The position numbers were made by a program, and so were the translations under genes. DNA of 64,000 nucleotides from Vibrio mytili. Its GTDB lineage: Bacteria > Pseudomonadota > Gammaproteobacteria > Enterobacterales > Vibrionaceae. The stretch spans positions 1-64,000 of the forward strand of contig NZ_JXOK01000058.1 in assembly GCF_000830505.1 (NCBI RefSeq), in the 5' to 3' direction. The notes beneath the pieces were generated by a model. It searched no databases. It was not told the DNA's origin and saw only the letters and a program-made list of their open reading frames with translations. Each line of letters begins with the position of its first letter. Positions within the stretch are counted from its first letter, which is position 1. Shown piece after piece: positions 27,898 through 36,836 of this stretch.

Positions 27898-30104
27898 TGC
27901 TAACCAGAACAACTTTAACTCTTTCTTTAATGGGTCCAGCTTTAATGGGTCCTGCTTTGGTGTGGGCTCAAGATATGCCATTTGAAGTACCGCCATTGCA
28001 ACCTTCGCAGATGGACTTTGGTGGTGTCGGCTTGATGCAAATGCCAACGGGGCGTATGGCGCCCGAAGGCGAGTTCAATTTCGCGGTCAACTTCAGTGAC
28101 GAGTATCAATTCTACAACGTGACGCTGCAGGTGTTGCCTTGGATGGAAACCACACTGCGCTATACCCTGGTTAATGACTCGCTTTACAGTAACGATCCTA
28201 GTTTCTCTGGTGATACCAAATACACCGATAAAGGCATCGATTTCAAATTCCGTTTGTTAGAAGAATCCCAGTACTTACCCGAGCTCTCGGTCGGTGTGCG
28301 TGATTTTGCTGGTACAGGGCTGTTTGATGCCGAGTTTGTTGCCGCGACCAAACGCTATTCGAACCCGAACTTAGGAACCTTTGATTTTACCTTAGGTATG
28401 GGCTGGGGTTACCTCGGTACGCGCGACAATATCACCAACCCGGCGTGTAAAGTGGCTGACCGATACTGCTCTCGCCCTTCAGACTTTAAAGATAATGGCG
28501 GAAGTGTCGATTTTGAGCGCTGGTTTAAAGGCAACGCTGCCATTTTTGGTGGCGTTGAGTACCAAACCTTATACGCACCGCTGCGTTTTAAGCTCGAATA
28601 TGACAGCAACGACTACAGTGAAGATCTACCTGTCATACGTGGCGACGCGGACATGACACCACAGACACCATGGAACGTCGGTGTGCTCTATCGCCTAGGT
28701 AACATGGCAGACTTACGCTTGAGCTATGAACGTGGTGATACGCTGGTTGCGGGTGTGAGTTTATTCACCAACTTTAATGAGATGCCGTCGTTCTGGCGTG
28801 ATACACCAACGCCAAAACCAGAAAATAATCAACCGGATGAGCTATCCGATGTCGATTGGCAGCGCGTCTCAGAAGATCTAGACAAAATTGCTGGTTACCA
28901 AGACACCAAGATTTACGCGCAAGGTGATACCGTAGCGATAGTCGGTGAGCAAAAGAAATACCGTGACCGCAACGAAGCACACGAAAAAGCCGCTGCTGTA
29001 CTCTACAATCAAGTACCGGATAGCGTTGATACGTTTACCATCAATGAGCGCAACCGCGGCTTAACAACCGGTCAAACGGTGATTTCGAAAGACAAATACC
29101 GTGATGTGGCTGAAGTCAACTACATTGATGCCAACATGAAAGATGCGACTGCCACGTCAAATAATAAACCGCAAGGTGATCTGACCTACGATGGTTTTGA
29201 GCGTTTTGAGTATGGCTTTGCGCCTAAGTTGGTGCAAACTTTAGGTAGCTCTGAAGACTTTTATCTGTTCAGTGTTGGCTTAAGTGGCAACGCGTCTTAC
29301 TGGCTGACGGATAACCTAGAACTTGGTGGCTCACTATACTGGGATTGGTATAACAACTACGATCAGTTTAACTACATCGCTCCGCCGGATGGTACATCCA
29401 TCCCTCGTGTGCGTACCTTGTTCCGTGCTTACCAAAATGAGCATAACGTCACCATGCAGAACCTACAGTTAACCTGGTTCCAAGAATATTCTGATTCGAT
29501 GGATCAGCAGTTCTACGCGGGTTACTTAGAAAGTATGTTTGCTGGTGTGGGTACTGAGTTCTTGTACCGTCCGCAAGGCGCAAACTGGGCGATTGGCGCT
29601 GATGCGAACTTGGTTTCTCAACGTGATCCGCAAAGCTACTTTGGCATTTACGATGAAAAATACCAAAACATCCCTGAGTATGGCCGTCCGTTCCAAGTCA
29701 TCGACAAGGGCTTTACAGGTTTTGTTTCGGGTTACTACTACCCACAATGGGAATTCCTCTCTGACTTGATGATTCAGGTGGATGTGGGACAGTTCCTCGG
29801 TGGCGACAAAGGTGCTCAGTTTAATGTTGCCAAGCAGTTCAAGAGTGGCGTCATCGCTGGTGCTTTCGCTTCGGTTAGTGACCTATCTGCGGATGAATTC
29901 GGTGAAGGCAGCTTTACCAAAGGCTTCTATATTTCGATTCCATTCGACATCATGACAGTTAAACCAAGCAACAACCGCGCGAACTTCAGTTGGCAGCCTA
30001 TTACACGAGACGGCGGTCAGAAACTGGGTCGTAAGTACAGCTTGATTGAACTAACCGATGACCGAAACCCTTGGTATCAAAGGCCGAATAGGTCGGAGAA
30101 ATAA
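27894..30104 (+). CDS. gfcD: YjbH/GfcD family outer-membrane beta-barrel protein
   Basis: A protein of 736 residues predicted as a large outer-membrane barrel. It starts with a signal peptide containing a tandem MGPALMGPAL duplication and a cut near VWAQ. The mature start is followed by GGVGLMQMPTGRMAPEGE, the YjbH signature. Late barrel segments such as FAPKLVQTLGSSEDFYLFS and GYLESMFAGVGTEFLYRP are also typical. It probably works with the Wza-like exporter in polysaccharide secretion or anchoring. Family length is about 700 residues. Confidence 0.9.
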   Translation: MMLTRTTLTLSLMGPALMGPALVWAQDMPFEVPPLQPSQMDFGGVGLMQMPTGRMAPEGEFNFAVNFSDEYQFYNVTLQVLPWMETTLRYTLVNDSLYSNDPSFSGDTKYTDKGIDFKFRLLEESQYLPELSVGVRDFAGTGLFDAEFVAATKRYSNPNLGTFDFTLGMGWGYLGTRDNITNPACKVADRYCSRPSDFKDNGGSVDFERWFKGNAAIFGGVEYQTLYAPLRFKLEYDSNDYSEDLPVIRGDADMTPQTPWNVGVLYRLGNMADLRLSYERGDTLVAGVSLFTNFNEMPSFWRDTPTPKPENNQPDELSDVDWQRVSEDLDKIAGYQDTKIYAQGDTVAIVGEQKKYRDRNEAHEKAAAVLYNQVPDSVDTFTINERNRGLTTGQTVISKDKYRDVAEVNYIDANMKDATATSNNKPQGDLTYDGFERFEYGFAPKLVQTLGSSEDFYLFSVGLSGNASYWLTDNLELGGSLYWDWYNNYDQFNYIAPPDGTSIPRVRTLFRAYQNEHNVTMQNLQLTWFQEYSDSMDQQFYAGYLESMFAGVGTEFLYRPQGANWAIGADANLVSQRDPQSYFGIYDEKYQNIPEYGRPFQVIDKGFTGFVSGYYYPQWEFLSDLMIQVDVGQFLGGDKGAQFNVAKQFKSGVIAGAFASVSDLSADEFGEGSFTKGFYISIPFDIMTVKPSNNRANFSWQPITRDGGQKLGRKYSLIELTDDRNPWYQRPNRSEK

Positions 30105-30110
30105 AACCAA

Positions 30111-30434
30111 GGGCCTAGGATCCTAGGTTCTAGGTCCTAGGTCCTAGGGAAAACAACAGAACACGGAGGAGTTTGTTGGAACTCCTCCGTTCAACATTAA
30201 TTCGGTTCTTTTGGTTTCGGATTACAGAGCGCTTCGCTCACAGATTACGGAGGAGCTTGTGGTAAATTCCGTAATCTGTATTCCGTATTCCAAAACCGTC
30301 TTCTCGACTTCCCCGTTTTTGTCACCGTAACTTCAGCGATCTCCTCTAGGGCCTAGGACCCTAGAACCTAGGACCTGTATTTTTCCCCTAGGACCTATGT
30401 TTTCCCCCTAGAACCTAGGACCTTCTCTTCCCCC
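30111..30434. repeat. CCTAGG-rich modular intergenic repeat, copy 3
   Basis: CCTAGG runs at 30113-30149 and 30343-30422 surround GATTACGGA/TACGGAATA-type sequence. The 17-bp module lies in reverse orientation at 30223-30239 with one mismatch. It fills the space between gfcD and hldD and marks the right boundary of the O-antigen/capsule locus. Confidence 0.85.
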
Positions 30435-30485
30435 CCTTTTCTTGCTAAAATTCTTGAGAAAATTTTAATCTATGGTGGAAGTTCT

Positions 30486-31427
30486 ATGATCATCGTCACT
30501 GGTGGTGCTGGCATGATTGGCAGCAACATTGTTAAAGCGCTTAACGAAGCGGGTATCAACGATATCTTGGTTGTCGATAACCTAAAAAATGGCAAGAAGT
30601 TTAAGAACTTAGTTGATCTGGACATCACAGATTACATGGATCGTGACGACTTCCTTACCCAGATCATGGCGGGTGATGATTTCGGTCCGATCGAAGCAAT
30701 TTTCCATGAAGGCGCGTGTTCTGCTACGACCGAGTGGGATGGCAAGTACATGATGCTGAACAACTATGAGTACTCAAAAGAGCTGCTGCATTACTGTTTA
30801 GATCGTGAGATTCCGTTCCTATATGCCTCTTCTGCGGCGACTTACGGTGAGACAGAAACCTTTGTTGAAGAGCGCCAATACGAAGGTGCGCTTAACGTTT
30901 ACGGTTACTCAAAACAGCAATTCGATAACTACGTTCGCCGCTTATGGAAAGATGCGGAAGAACATGGTGAAACGCTGTCGCAAATTACCGGTTTCCGTTA
31001 CTTCAACGTTTATGGCCCACGTGAAGACCACAAAGGCAGCATGGCGTCGGTGGCTTTCCACCTAAATAACCAGCTCAACGCGGGCGAAAACCCAAAACTG
31101 TTTGCAGGCAGTGAAGGTTTTATTCGTGATTTCGTTTACGTTGGCGACGTGTGCAAAGTCAATCTATGGTTCTTGAAGAACGGCGTGTCCGGCATCTTTA
31201 ACTGTGGTACTGGCCGAGCAGAGTCTTTTGAAGAAGTGGCCAAAGCAGTGATCGCGCATCACGGTAAGGGTGAAATTGAAACCATTCCTTTCCCTGAGCA
31301 CCTTAAAGGCGCGTACCAAGAATTCACTCAAGCGGATCTGACGAAACTGCGTGCTGCGGGTTGTGACGTGGAATTCAAAACCGTTGCCGAAGGGGTAGCG
31401 GAATACCTCGCGATTCAAAATCGTTAA
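30486..31427 (+). CDS. hldD: ADP-L-glycero-D-manno-heptose 6-epimerase
   Basis: SDR-family epimerase of 313 residues (RfaD/GmhD) supplying ADP-L-heptose for the LPS inner core. It has [47 protein letters not shown] and the catalytic YxxxK in [10 protein letters not shown]. In vibrios hldD/gmhD marks one edge of the O-antigen locus, which fits its place here. It is preceded by a repeat block and a GTGGAAG ribosome site. Confidence 0.97.
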   Translation: MIIVTGGAGMIGSNIVKALNEAGINDILVVDNLKNGKKFKNLVDLDITDYMDRDDFLTQIMAGDDFGPIEAIFHEGACSATTEWDGKYMMLNNYEYSKELLHYCLDREIPFLYASSAATYGETETFVEERQYEGALNVYGYSKQQFDNYVRRLWKDAEEHGETLSQITGFRYFNVYGPREDHKGSMASVAFHLNNQLNAGENPKLFAGSEGFIRDFVYVGDVCKVNLWFLKNGVSGIFNCGTGRAESFEEVAKAVIAHHGKGEIETIPFPEHLKGAYQEFTQADLTKLRAAGCDVEFKTVAEGVAEYLAIQNR

Positions 31428-31436
31428 TCTTTCCTA

Positions 31437-31468
31437 TTAAGGTGACAGAGCAAGCTTTGTCACCTTAA
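31437..31468 (+). terminator. Hairpin after hldD
   Basis: Perfect 11-bp inverted repeat TTAAGGTGACA (31437-31447) and TGTCACCTTAA (31458-31468). It lies 10 bases after the hldD stop. The T-tract is weak, so efficiency is uncertain. Confidence 0.6.
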
Positions 31469-31582
31469 CTCTGATGCAACTTTTCATGTGTAATCGTGCA
31501 GATGGCATAGCTTGTATCATGTAAACCATCTTCCTTTACCTTGCTTTCAACACTTGCTCTCAAAATAGGTGCGTAAACATTC

Positions 31583-32563
31583 ATGACCACTCAACGTGAT
31601 GATTTCGATCCCAAAGCTTACAACCCAACATTTGAGCGCCACTTTCTCGCGCCAAAATATTGGGGCACTTGGCTCGCTGTATTTTGCTCTGTGCTGATCG
31701 CTTTGCTACCGCTCTCTTTTCACCAATGGCTGGCAAAAATTCTGGCATCACGTTTGGTTAAGTCGAAAGCCAACTCAGTCAATAATGTAAAAACCAACTT
31801 AGCCTTATGTTTTCCTCACTTGAGTGAACAAGAACGAGACCAACTGACGTATAAAACGCTTTATACCGCTGGTGTGTTTACGTTGCGATTTGGCTTGGTG
31901 TCGCTACGTTCACCGCAATGGCTACAATCACAGTGCGAATTTGTTAATCCAGAATACTTATTCGATCTGACCGAGCAAGGCGAAAAAGTGATCTTATTAG
32001 TGCCACATTCATGGTCAATTGACATTCCAGCCGTACTGCTGGCATCAAAAGATTTACCCGTGTCTGCCATGGCCAAAAGGCAGAAAAACCCGGTAACCGA
32101 CTGGTTGATGCACCGTCAGCGCGTGCAATATGGCGGCCGAGTGTATGAGCGTTCTGGCGGGATCAAACCTTTCATCAAGTCAATTAAAGACGGTTATTTA
32201 GGTTACTACTTGCCGGACCAAGACCATGGCGCTGAGCTCAGTGAGTTTGTTGACTTTTTCGCGACTACAAAAGCCACACTACCTGGCTTAACCAAACTGG
32301 CTAAGCTGTCCAAATCAAAAGTAATCCCTACATTTGCTTCACTGGATCCGAGTACGGGCCGTTTTAGCATTGAGTTCATGCCCCCTCTGACGCTTCAAGA
32401 AACCGATAGCGACGATGCTCGCTCCTTAAATGAAGCAATTGAATACTTTGTAACGAAAAGTCCGGAACAATACATGTGGACTCTGCGCTTACTGCGTACT
32501 CAAGCCGATGGCAGTAATCCATACAGTGAAATGCGTGAGCATGGCTTTATCAAACAGAAGTGA
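31583..32563 (+). CDS. lpxM: Lipid A late acyltransferase, LpxM (MsbB)-like
   Basis: Membrane-anchored acyltransferase of 326 residues that adds a secondary acyl chain to Kdo-lipid A. An N-terminal hydrophobic segment (residues 30-48) is followed by the catalytic H-x4-D motif in VPHSWSIDIPA. RSGGIKPFIKSIKDG and YLPDQDHG, typical of the LpxM branch, come next. It lies directly upstream of waaF. A second paralogue at 53500-54450 looks like LpxL. Confidence 0.88.
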   Translation: MTTQRDDFDPKAYNPTFERHFLAPKYWGTWLAVFCSVLIALLPLSFHQWLAKILASRLVKSKANSVNNVKTNLALCFPHLSEQERDQLTYKTLYTAGVFTLRFGLVSLRSPQWLQSQCEFVNPEYLFDLTEQGEKVILLVPHSWSIDIPAVLLASKDLPVSAMAKRQKNPVTDWLMHRQRVQYGGRVYERSGGIKPFIKSIKDGYLGYYLPDQDHGAELSEFVDFFATTKATLPGLTKLAKLSKSKVIPTFASLDPSTGRFSIEFMPPLTLQETDSDDARSLNEAIEYFVTKSPEQYMWTLRLLRTQADGSNPYSEMREHGFIKQK

Positions 32564-32570
32564 TATCAAC

Positions 32571-33635
32571 ATGTCGAAAAACAAAATTCTAGTTATTGGT
32601 CCATCTTGGGTAGGCGATATGGTGATGTCGCAGTCCCTGTACATCGTTTTAAAACAACTGGATCCTGACAGCGAGATTGATGTCATTGCCCCGGGTTGGT
32701 GTAAACCTATTCTAGAGCGAATGCCAGAGGTTCACCAAGCCATCGAAATGCCGCTCGGTCATGGTGAATTTAATCTTCTAGGCAGACGTGAAATCGGTAA
32801 AACGTTACGAGAAAAGCAATACGACCACGCCTACATTTTACCTAAATCGGCCAAATCAGCGCTGATTCCTTGGTTTGCAAAAATCCCGCTTCGTACGGGC
32901 TGGAAAGGCGAAATGCGTTACGGCTTATTGAATGACTTGCGCCCGAATATGAAGTCGTTCCAATACATGGTAGAACGTTATGTCGCTTTGGCGTATCCGG
33001 CTCAAGAGATGCAAGGTTCCGCGTCACTTGGCGGATTAGAAACCCTGCCACGCCCTCGCCTGACAATCAATGAGCAAGAACAACAAGAAACCATCAGTAA
33101 GTTTTACCTCGACCAGCAACGCCCGGTGATCGGGTTATGTCCTGGTGCTGAGTTTGGCCCAGCCAAGAAGTGGCCAGAAACTCACTACGCCGAAGTCGCG
33201 ACACAAATGTGTAAAGAGGGCCGTCAAGTTTGGTTGTTTGGTTCACAAAAAGATATCGAGACTTGTAACAACATTCGTTCGTTGGTCCCAAGTGACTATC
33301 ACCCATACATTCACGTGCTGGCCGGACAAACCAGCTTAATCGAAGCCGTCGATTTACTCGGAGCTTGCTCTACGGTCGTTGCCAATGACTCAGGTCTGAT
33401 GCACGTCGCGGCTGCTGTCGGTTGTAACGTCGTCGCGGTCTATGGCTCGACGTCACCAAAATATACGCCACCGCTCGCTGACAAGGTCGAAATCGTTCAT
33501 ACCGATATTGACTGTCGCCCATGCTTTAAACGTGAATGTCAGTTCAAACATCTGAAATGTTTAACCGAGTTGTCACCAAAACAAGTGTTGAGTAGCATTC
33601 AAAAACTGGAAGCGATTACGGTCGAGTCATGCTAA
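32571..33635 (+). CDS. waaF: ADP-heptose:LPS heptosyltransferase II
   Basis: GT9 enzyme of 354 residues that adds the second heptose of the inner core. It has KILVIGPSWVGDMVMSQSLY at the N-terminus, then CPGAEFGPAKKWPE. The donor-binding NDSGLMHVAAAVG and YGSTSPKYTPP follow. I use ATG 32571, which follows the lpxM stop by 7 bases; the longer open frame overlaps lpxM without family support. Its end overlaps the waaA start by 7 bases. Confidence 0.96.
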   Translation: MSKNKILVIGPSWVGDMVMSQSLYIVLKQLDPDSEIDVIAPGWCKPILERMPEVHQAIEMPLGHGEFNLLGRREIGKTLREKQYDHAYILPKSAKSALIPWFAKIPLRTGWKGEMRYGLLNDLRPNMKSFQYMVERYVALAYPAQEMQGSASLGGLETLPRPRLTINEQEQQETISKFYLDQQRPVIGLCPGAEFGPAKKWPETHYAEVATQMCKEGRQVWLFGSQKDIETCNNIRSLVPSDYHPYIHVLAGQTSLIEAVDLLGACSTVVANDSGLMHVAAAVGCNVVAVYGSTSPKYTPPLADKVEIVHTDIDCRPCFKRECQFKHLKCLTELSPKQVLSSIQKLEAITVESC

Positions 33636-34894
33636 TTCGTCTTGTTTATACGCTACTGCTGGCGCTCGCCTCACCGATTCTCTTATTTGGTTTATACAAA
33701 AGTAAGCCAAACAAGCCAAAATTTGGTGCGCGTTGGAAAGAGCACTTTGGTATCACACCAAAACTTGACACACACCAGCGCCCTATTTGGATCCATGCCG
33801 TATCTGTCGGTGAAAGCATCGCTGCGACACCACTGATAAAAGCGTTGAAAGAGCAGAACCCAGAGCAAGCCATATTGGTAACAACAACTACTAGTACTGG
33901 CGCTGAACAAGTAGCAAAACTGGGTGATCTGGTTGAGCACCGCTACATGCCGATCGATTTTGGCTTTGCAATAAAAGGCTTTTTGAAAGCGATAAATCCA
34001 AAACAGATGCTGATCATAGAAACCGAGTTGTGGCCGAACACTCTTAATGTTGTGCACAAAGCGGGTATTCCGATCATCGTTGTCAATGCTCGTTTGTCCG
34101 AGAAATCTTGCCAGAACTACAGTAAAGTTCAGCCATTGTTTAACCTGTTGCATCCTTGTCTAACGAAGGTTCTGTGCCAAACAGATTCTGATACCGAGCG
34201 TTTTGCACGTTTGGGCGTCAACCAAGCAAAGCTTGCGGTTACTGGCTCGATTAAGTTTGATATTCAAATATCAGACGACGTCAAAGACCAAGGCAAAGCG
34301 CTTAGATGTGAGCTGGGAGTAAATCGTCCAGTGTGGATCGCTGCCAGTACCCATAAAGGCGAAGATGAGCAAGTGCTTGATGCGCATAAGCAAGTACTTG
34401 AGTCTCAGCCAAATGCGTTATTGATTTTAGTTCCTCGACATCCAGAGCGATTTAATGATGTTTACGCGCTATGCCAACAGCAAGGATTTAATACCGTTCG
34501 CCGCACGGCATTATCAAGCATTAACGCACAGGAAGAAATTACGGACTCTACTCAAGTGTACTTAGGCGATACCATGGGTGAAATGCTGGTGTTAATTGGT
34601 GCGGCCGATGTCTGCTTTATGGGCGGAAGCCTAATCGGCGATAAAGTTGGCGGCCACAATGTTCTCGAGCCTGCCGCGCTTGGTGTGCCTGTGATTACGG
34701 GGCCGAGTTATTATAACTTTGCAGAGATTGTTACTGTCTTATCTCAGTCTAATACTCTGGAAATTGTTGATAGCAGTAAGCAACTGGCAGAGCATATTTC
34801 TGAGCAACTCGGCAACCCAAAAACCACACAGTCGCAATGGGAAAAGCATCACAGCCCTCTTGCCGAAACCATCAAATTGATCCTTGAGGAATAA
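33629..34894 (+). CDS. waaA: 3-deoxy-D-manno-octulosonic acid transferase (Kdo transferase)
   Basis: GT30 enzyme of 421 residues that attaches Kdo to lipid A precursor. It has an N-terminal membrane anchor, then WIHAVSVGESIAATPLIKAL with the catalytic glutamate. IETELWPN and the donor loop GSLIGDKVGGHNVLEPAALG follow. The window also carries kdkA, as expected for Vibrio LPS with a single phosphorylated Kdo, so this copy is probably monofunctional; sequence alone does not prove it. Confidence 0.96.
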   Translation: MLIRLVYTLLLALASPILLFGLYKSKPNKPKFGARWKEHFGITPKLDTHQRPIWIHAVSVGESIAATPLIKALKEQNPEQAILVTTTTSTGAEQVAKLGDLVEHRYMPIDFGFAIKGFLKAINPKQMLIIETELWPNTLNVVHKAGIPIIVVNARLSEKSCQNYSKVQPLFNLLHPCLTKVLCQTDSDTERFARLGVNQAKLAVTGSIKFDIQISDDVKDQGKALRCELGVNRPVWIAASTHKGEDEQVLDAHKQVLESQPNALLILVPRHPERFNDVYALCQQQGFNTVRRTALSSINAQEEITDSTQVYLGDTMGEMLVLIGAADVCFMGGSLIGDKVGGHNVLEPAALGVPVITGPSYYNFAEIVTVLSQSNTLEIVDSSKQLAEHISEQLGNPKTTQSQWEKHHSPLAETIKLILEE

Positions 34895-34897
34895 ATA

Positions 34898-35749
34898 GTG
34901 GCAAATACGGGCACACTTCTTATTGTTTTATATAACAAAGAAATATCAGATTCGAGCACTTACCACAGTCTCATCAACTATGCAGGTAGTTTGCAAACCG
35001 TAGACCTTCTTATTTGGAATAATGGACCCAATGAGATAAGTAAACATCTAGACGAAAAAGACACCCAAAAGTTTAAGAGCGTTACCATCCGCGAAGATCT
35101 CTCAAATGCGGGCCTCGCCAAAATTTATAATTATGCGTTAGGCTTTAGACAAAATGATTATTGCATCTTCCTAGATGATGACTCCGACCTATCTACTGAC
35201 TATATTGAATCGGTGCTAAAAACCGATCGAACTGCCTGTGCCGTTCCTATTCTCACTCACAATGGTGCAGTTCAAAGTCCAACACTTAAAAAGATGAAAG
35301 TGGAAGGAACGACATTACCAGAGGATCGTAGTCGATTTAGAGCCGTTGGCAGCGGTGTAGCAGTAGGGACAAGTGTCGCTCATAAATTAAGAGCCACTTA
35401 CGGCAGTGTTTTTGATGAACACTTTTTACTCTATGGTGTTGATACGACATTTTTCATTCGCTTAGAACGCGCAGGACTTCTTGAACACCTTTGTGTAATC
35501 CCTGGGTTTGAACATTCGTACTCTCGCCTTTCTACAGAACCAGACGCTATTAGTGACTTTAGAAAAAAAGAACGAGCCTATGATGAAGGCCTCAGAGCAA
35601 GGTACTACAAAAGCAAATCAAGTTTGATCGTATACACAATACGCACAGGATTAAAAAGCTTAAAAAACCGCCTGTACGGCAGAGAGGACCTAGAAGGGTA
35701 TATATTCAAAGCGATTATGACTGGAAAACATTATAGAGATAAGCAATAA
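34898..35749 (+). CDS. Glycosyltransferase family 2, LPS-core
   Basis: GT-A protein of 283 residues. The N-terminus GTLLIVLYNKEISDSSTYH is GT2-like, with IREDLSNAGLAKIYNYAL and the DXD-type IFLDDDSDLSTDYIE. EHFLLYGVDTTFFIRLERAG is also typical of rhamnosyl-like GT2s. The start is GTG 34898, four bases after the waaA stop, with GAGGA overlapping the waaA end. Adjacent glf and rml genes make Rha or Galf plausible donors; neither is shown. Confidence 0.82.
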   Translation: MANTGTLLIVLYNKEISDSSTYHSLINYAGSLQTVDLLIWNNGPNEISKHLDEKDTQKFKSVTIREDLSNAGLAKIYNYALGFRQNDYCIFLDDDSDLSTDYIESVLKTDRTACAVPILTHNGAVQSPTLKKMKVEGTTLPEDRSRFRAVGSGVAVGTSVAHKLRATYGSVFDEHFLLYGVDTTFFIRLERAGLLEHLCVIPGFEHSYSRLSTEPDAISDFRKKERAYDEGLRARYYKSKSSLIVYTIRTGLKSLKNRLYGREDLEGYIFKAIMTGKHYRDKQ

Positions 35750-35771
35750 ACCTGCATATCTCCCTAGAGTA

Positions 35772-35809
35772 AGCATCATTGACGATGATACCAATTCGTC
35801 AATGATGCT
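35772..35809. terminator. Long perfect hairpin between convergent genes
   Basis: A 14-bp perfect stem: AGCATCATTGACGA (35772-35785) and TCGTCAATGATGCT (35796-35809), with a 10-base loop. It lies between the convergent GT2 and GT-B genes. There is no strong T-tract on either side, so it may be a bidirectional terminator or an RNA-end stabiliser. Confidence 0.6.
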
Positions 35810-35864
35810 ACACCGGAATATTTCGATTATTTCTCGAATTGATTCAGATGCTTATTCATCAAGA

Positions 35865-36833
35865 TCACAAGAATTTTTTAGCAAAATCCGCAGCCTCTTG
35901 ATTGAATACAACCTTCTCTTCTTTAATTTTATTGCGGTAAAATTCAAAATCATCCAGTGCGCGATCAAAGTGAGTAAATACGTCTTTAACTAAAGAGCTC
36001 ACATTGTCAGTGAACCCGGCACCAGACTCATTCAGTTTATACTTCTTAGGAACGGCTATATCTACTGCATTCCCTGCACTACCCTTTTCACCCGTGATGA
36101 CGATACACTTTGCCATTGCAGCTTCACGAGGAATACGATCTTTACCCGGATGGTTGCCAAAATCGATATAAACCTTACTCTTGGCTAGTAAGTCAGCAAC
36201 TTCCGATGCGGTCATATTCTGAATCGGCACAAACTTTACTGACGGCATGGCTGATATTAATTTATTTGTTGTTTCGATACCTTTTTTAGGGTTGTAGCAA
36301 ATAATATTTTCTTTTAGCTTAATATCAACTTCTCGGTTTAAATGCTCCTCACCAAGATAATCACTCAAGTGGAACACATCCGTAATACCATGTTGATTCA
36401 AAAATAACTCACCGTAATAGCTTTGGGTTAAATGTGAGTATTTCTTTAGCTCATTCATCGGTAAAAACTTTGGCTTGTTTGTCACATTACGTCTATACCA
36501 ATGTTTTATATGCTTGAACAACGTATTGGGGTGAGACTTAAAGTAGTTATCTACTGACAGCCACCAAACTATTTTTCTTTTCCCTTCCACCAAGTTTAAG
36601 TACTTTGTTGCCGCTTCTGGTACCACAACAACAGCATCTCGGCACTCTTCAACTCTCGCTAATGGTGCATTGTAATGAGCATACGCGGACGGAGTTTGAT
36701 GCGTTTCCGTAAAAGGGTAATACAGCACTTTAGCGTCAACATCTAGCCGGGTCAGAGCGTCCACAAACTGATGAATCAACTCTGGACCACCAGTGACACT
36801 GTTTGCTGGACAGAGAACAATAACTTTATCCAT
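35865..36833 (-). CDS. GT-B-like glycosyltransferase, unclassified
   Basis: A protein of 322 residues that I assign only to the GT-B fold. The N-terminus KVIVLCPANSVTGGPELIHQF resembles the acceptor-side glycine-rich start of GT4-type enzymes. VYIDFGNHPGKDRIPREAAM near residue 230 and VITGEKGSAGNAVD follow in the donor domain. It lies 3 bases beyond glf on the same strand, so it is probably co-transcribed and may use UDP-Galf or a rhamnose donor. It is not close to a named LPS-core transferase. Confidence 0.7.
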   Translation of the reverse strand: MDKVIVLCPANSVTGGPELIHQFVDALTRLDVDAKVLYYPFTETHQTPSAYAHYNAPLARVEECRDAVVVVPEAATKYLNLVEGKRKIVWWLSVDNYFKSHPNTLFKHIKHWYRRNVTNKPKFLPMNELKKYSHLTQSYYGELFLNQHGITDVFHLSDYLGEEHLNREVDIKLKENIICYNPKKGIETTNKLISAMPSVKFVPIQNMTASEVADLLAKSKVYIDFGNHPGKDRIPREAAMAKCIVITGEKGSAGNAVDIAVPKKYKLNESGAGFTDNVSSLVKDVFTHFDRALDDFEFYRNKIKEEKVVFNQEAADFAKKFL

Positions 36834-36836
36834 GGT

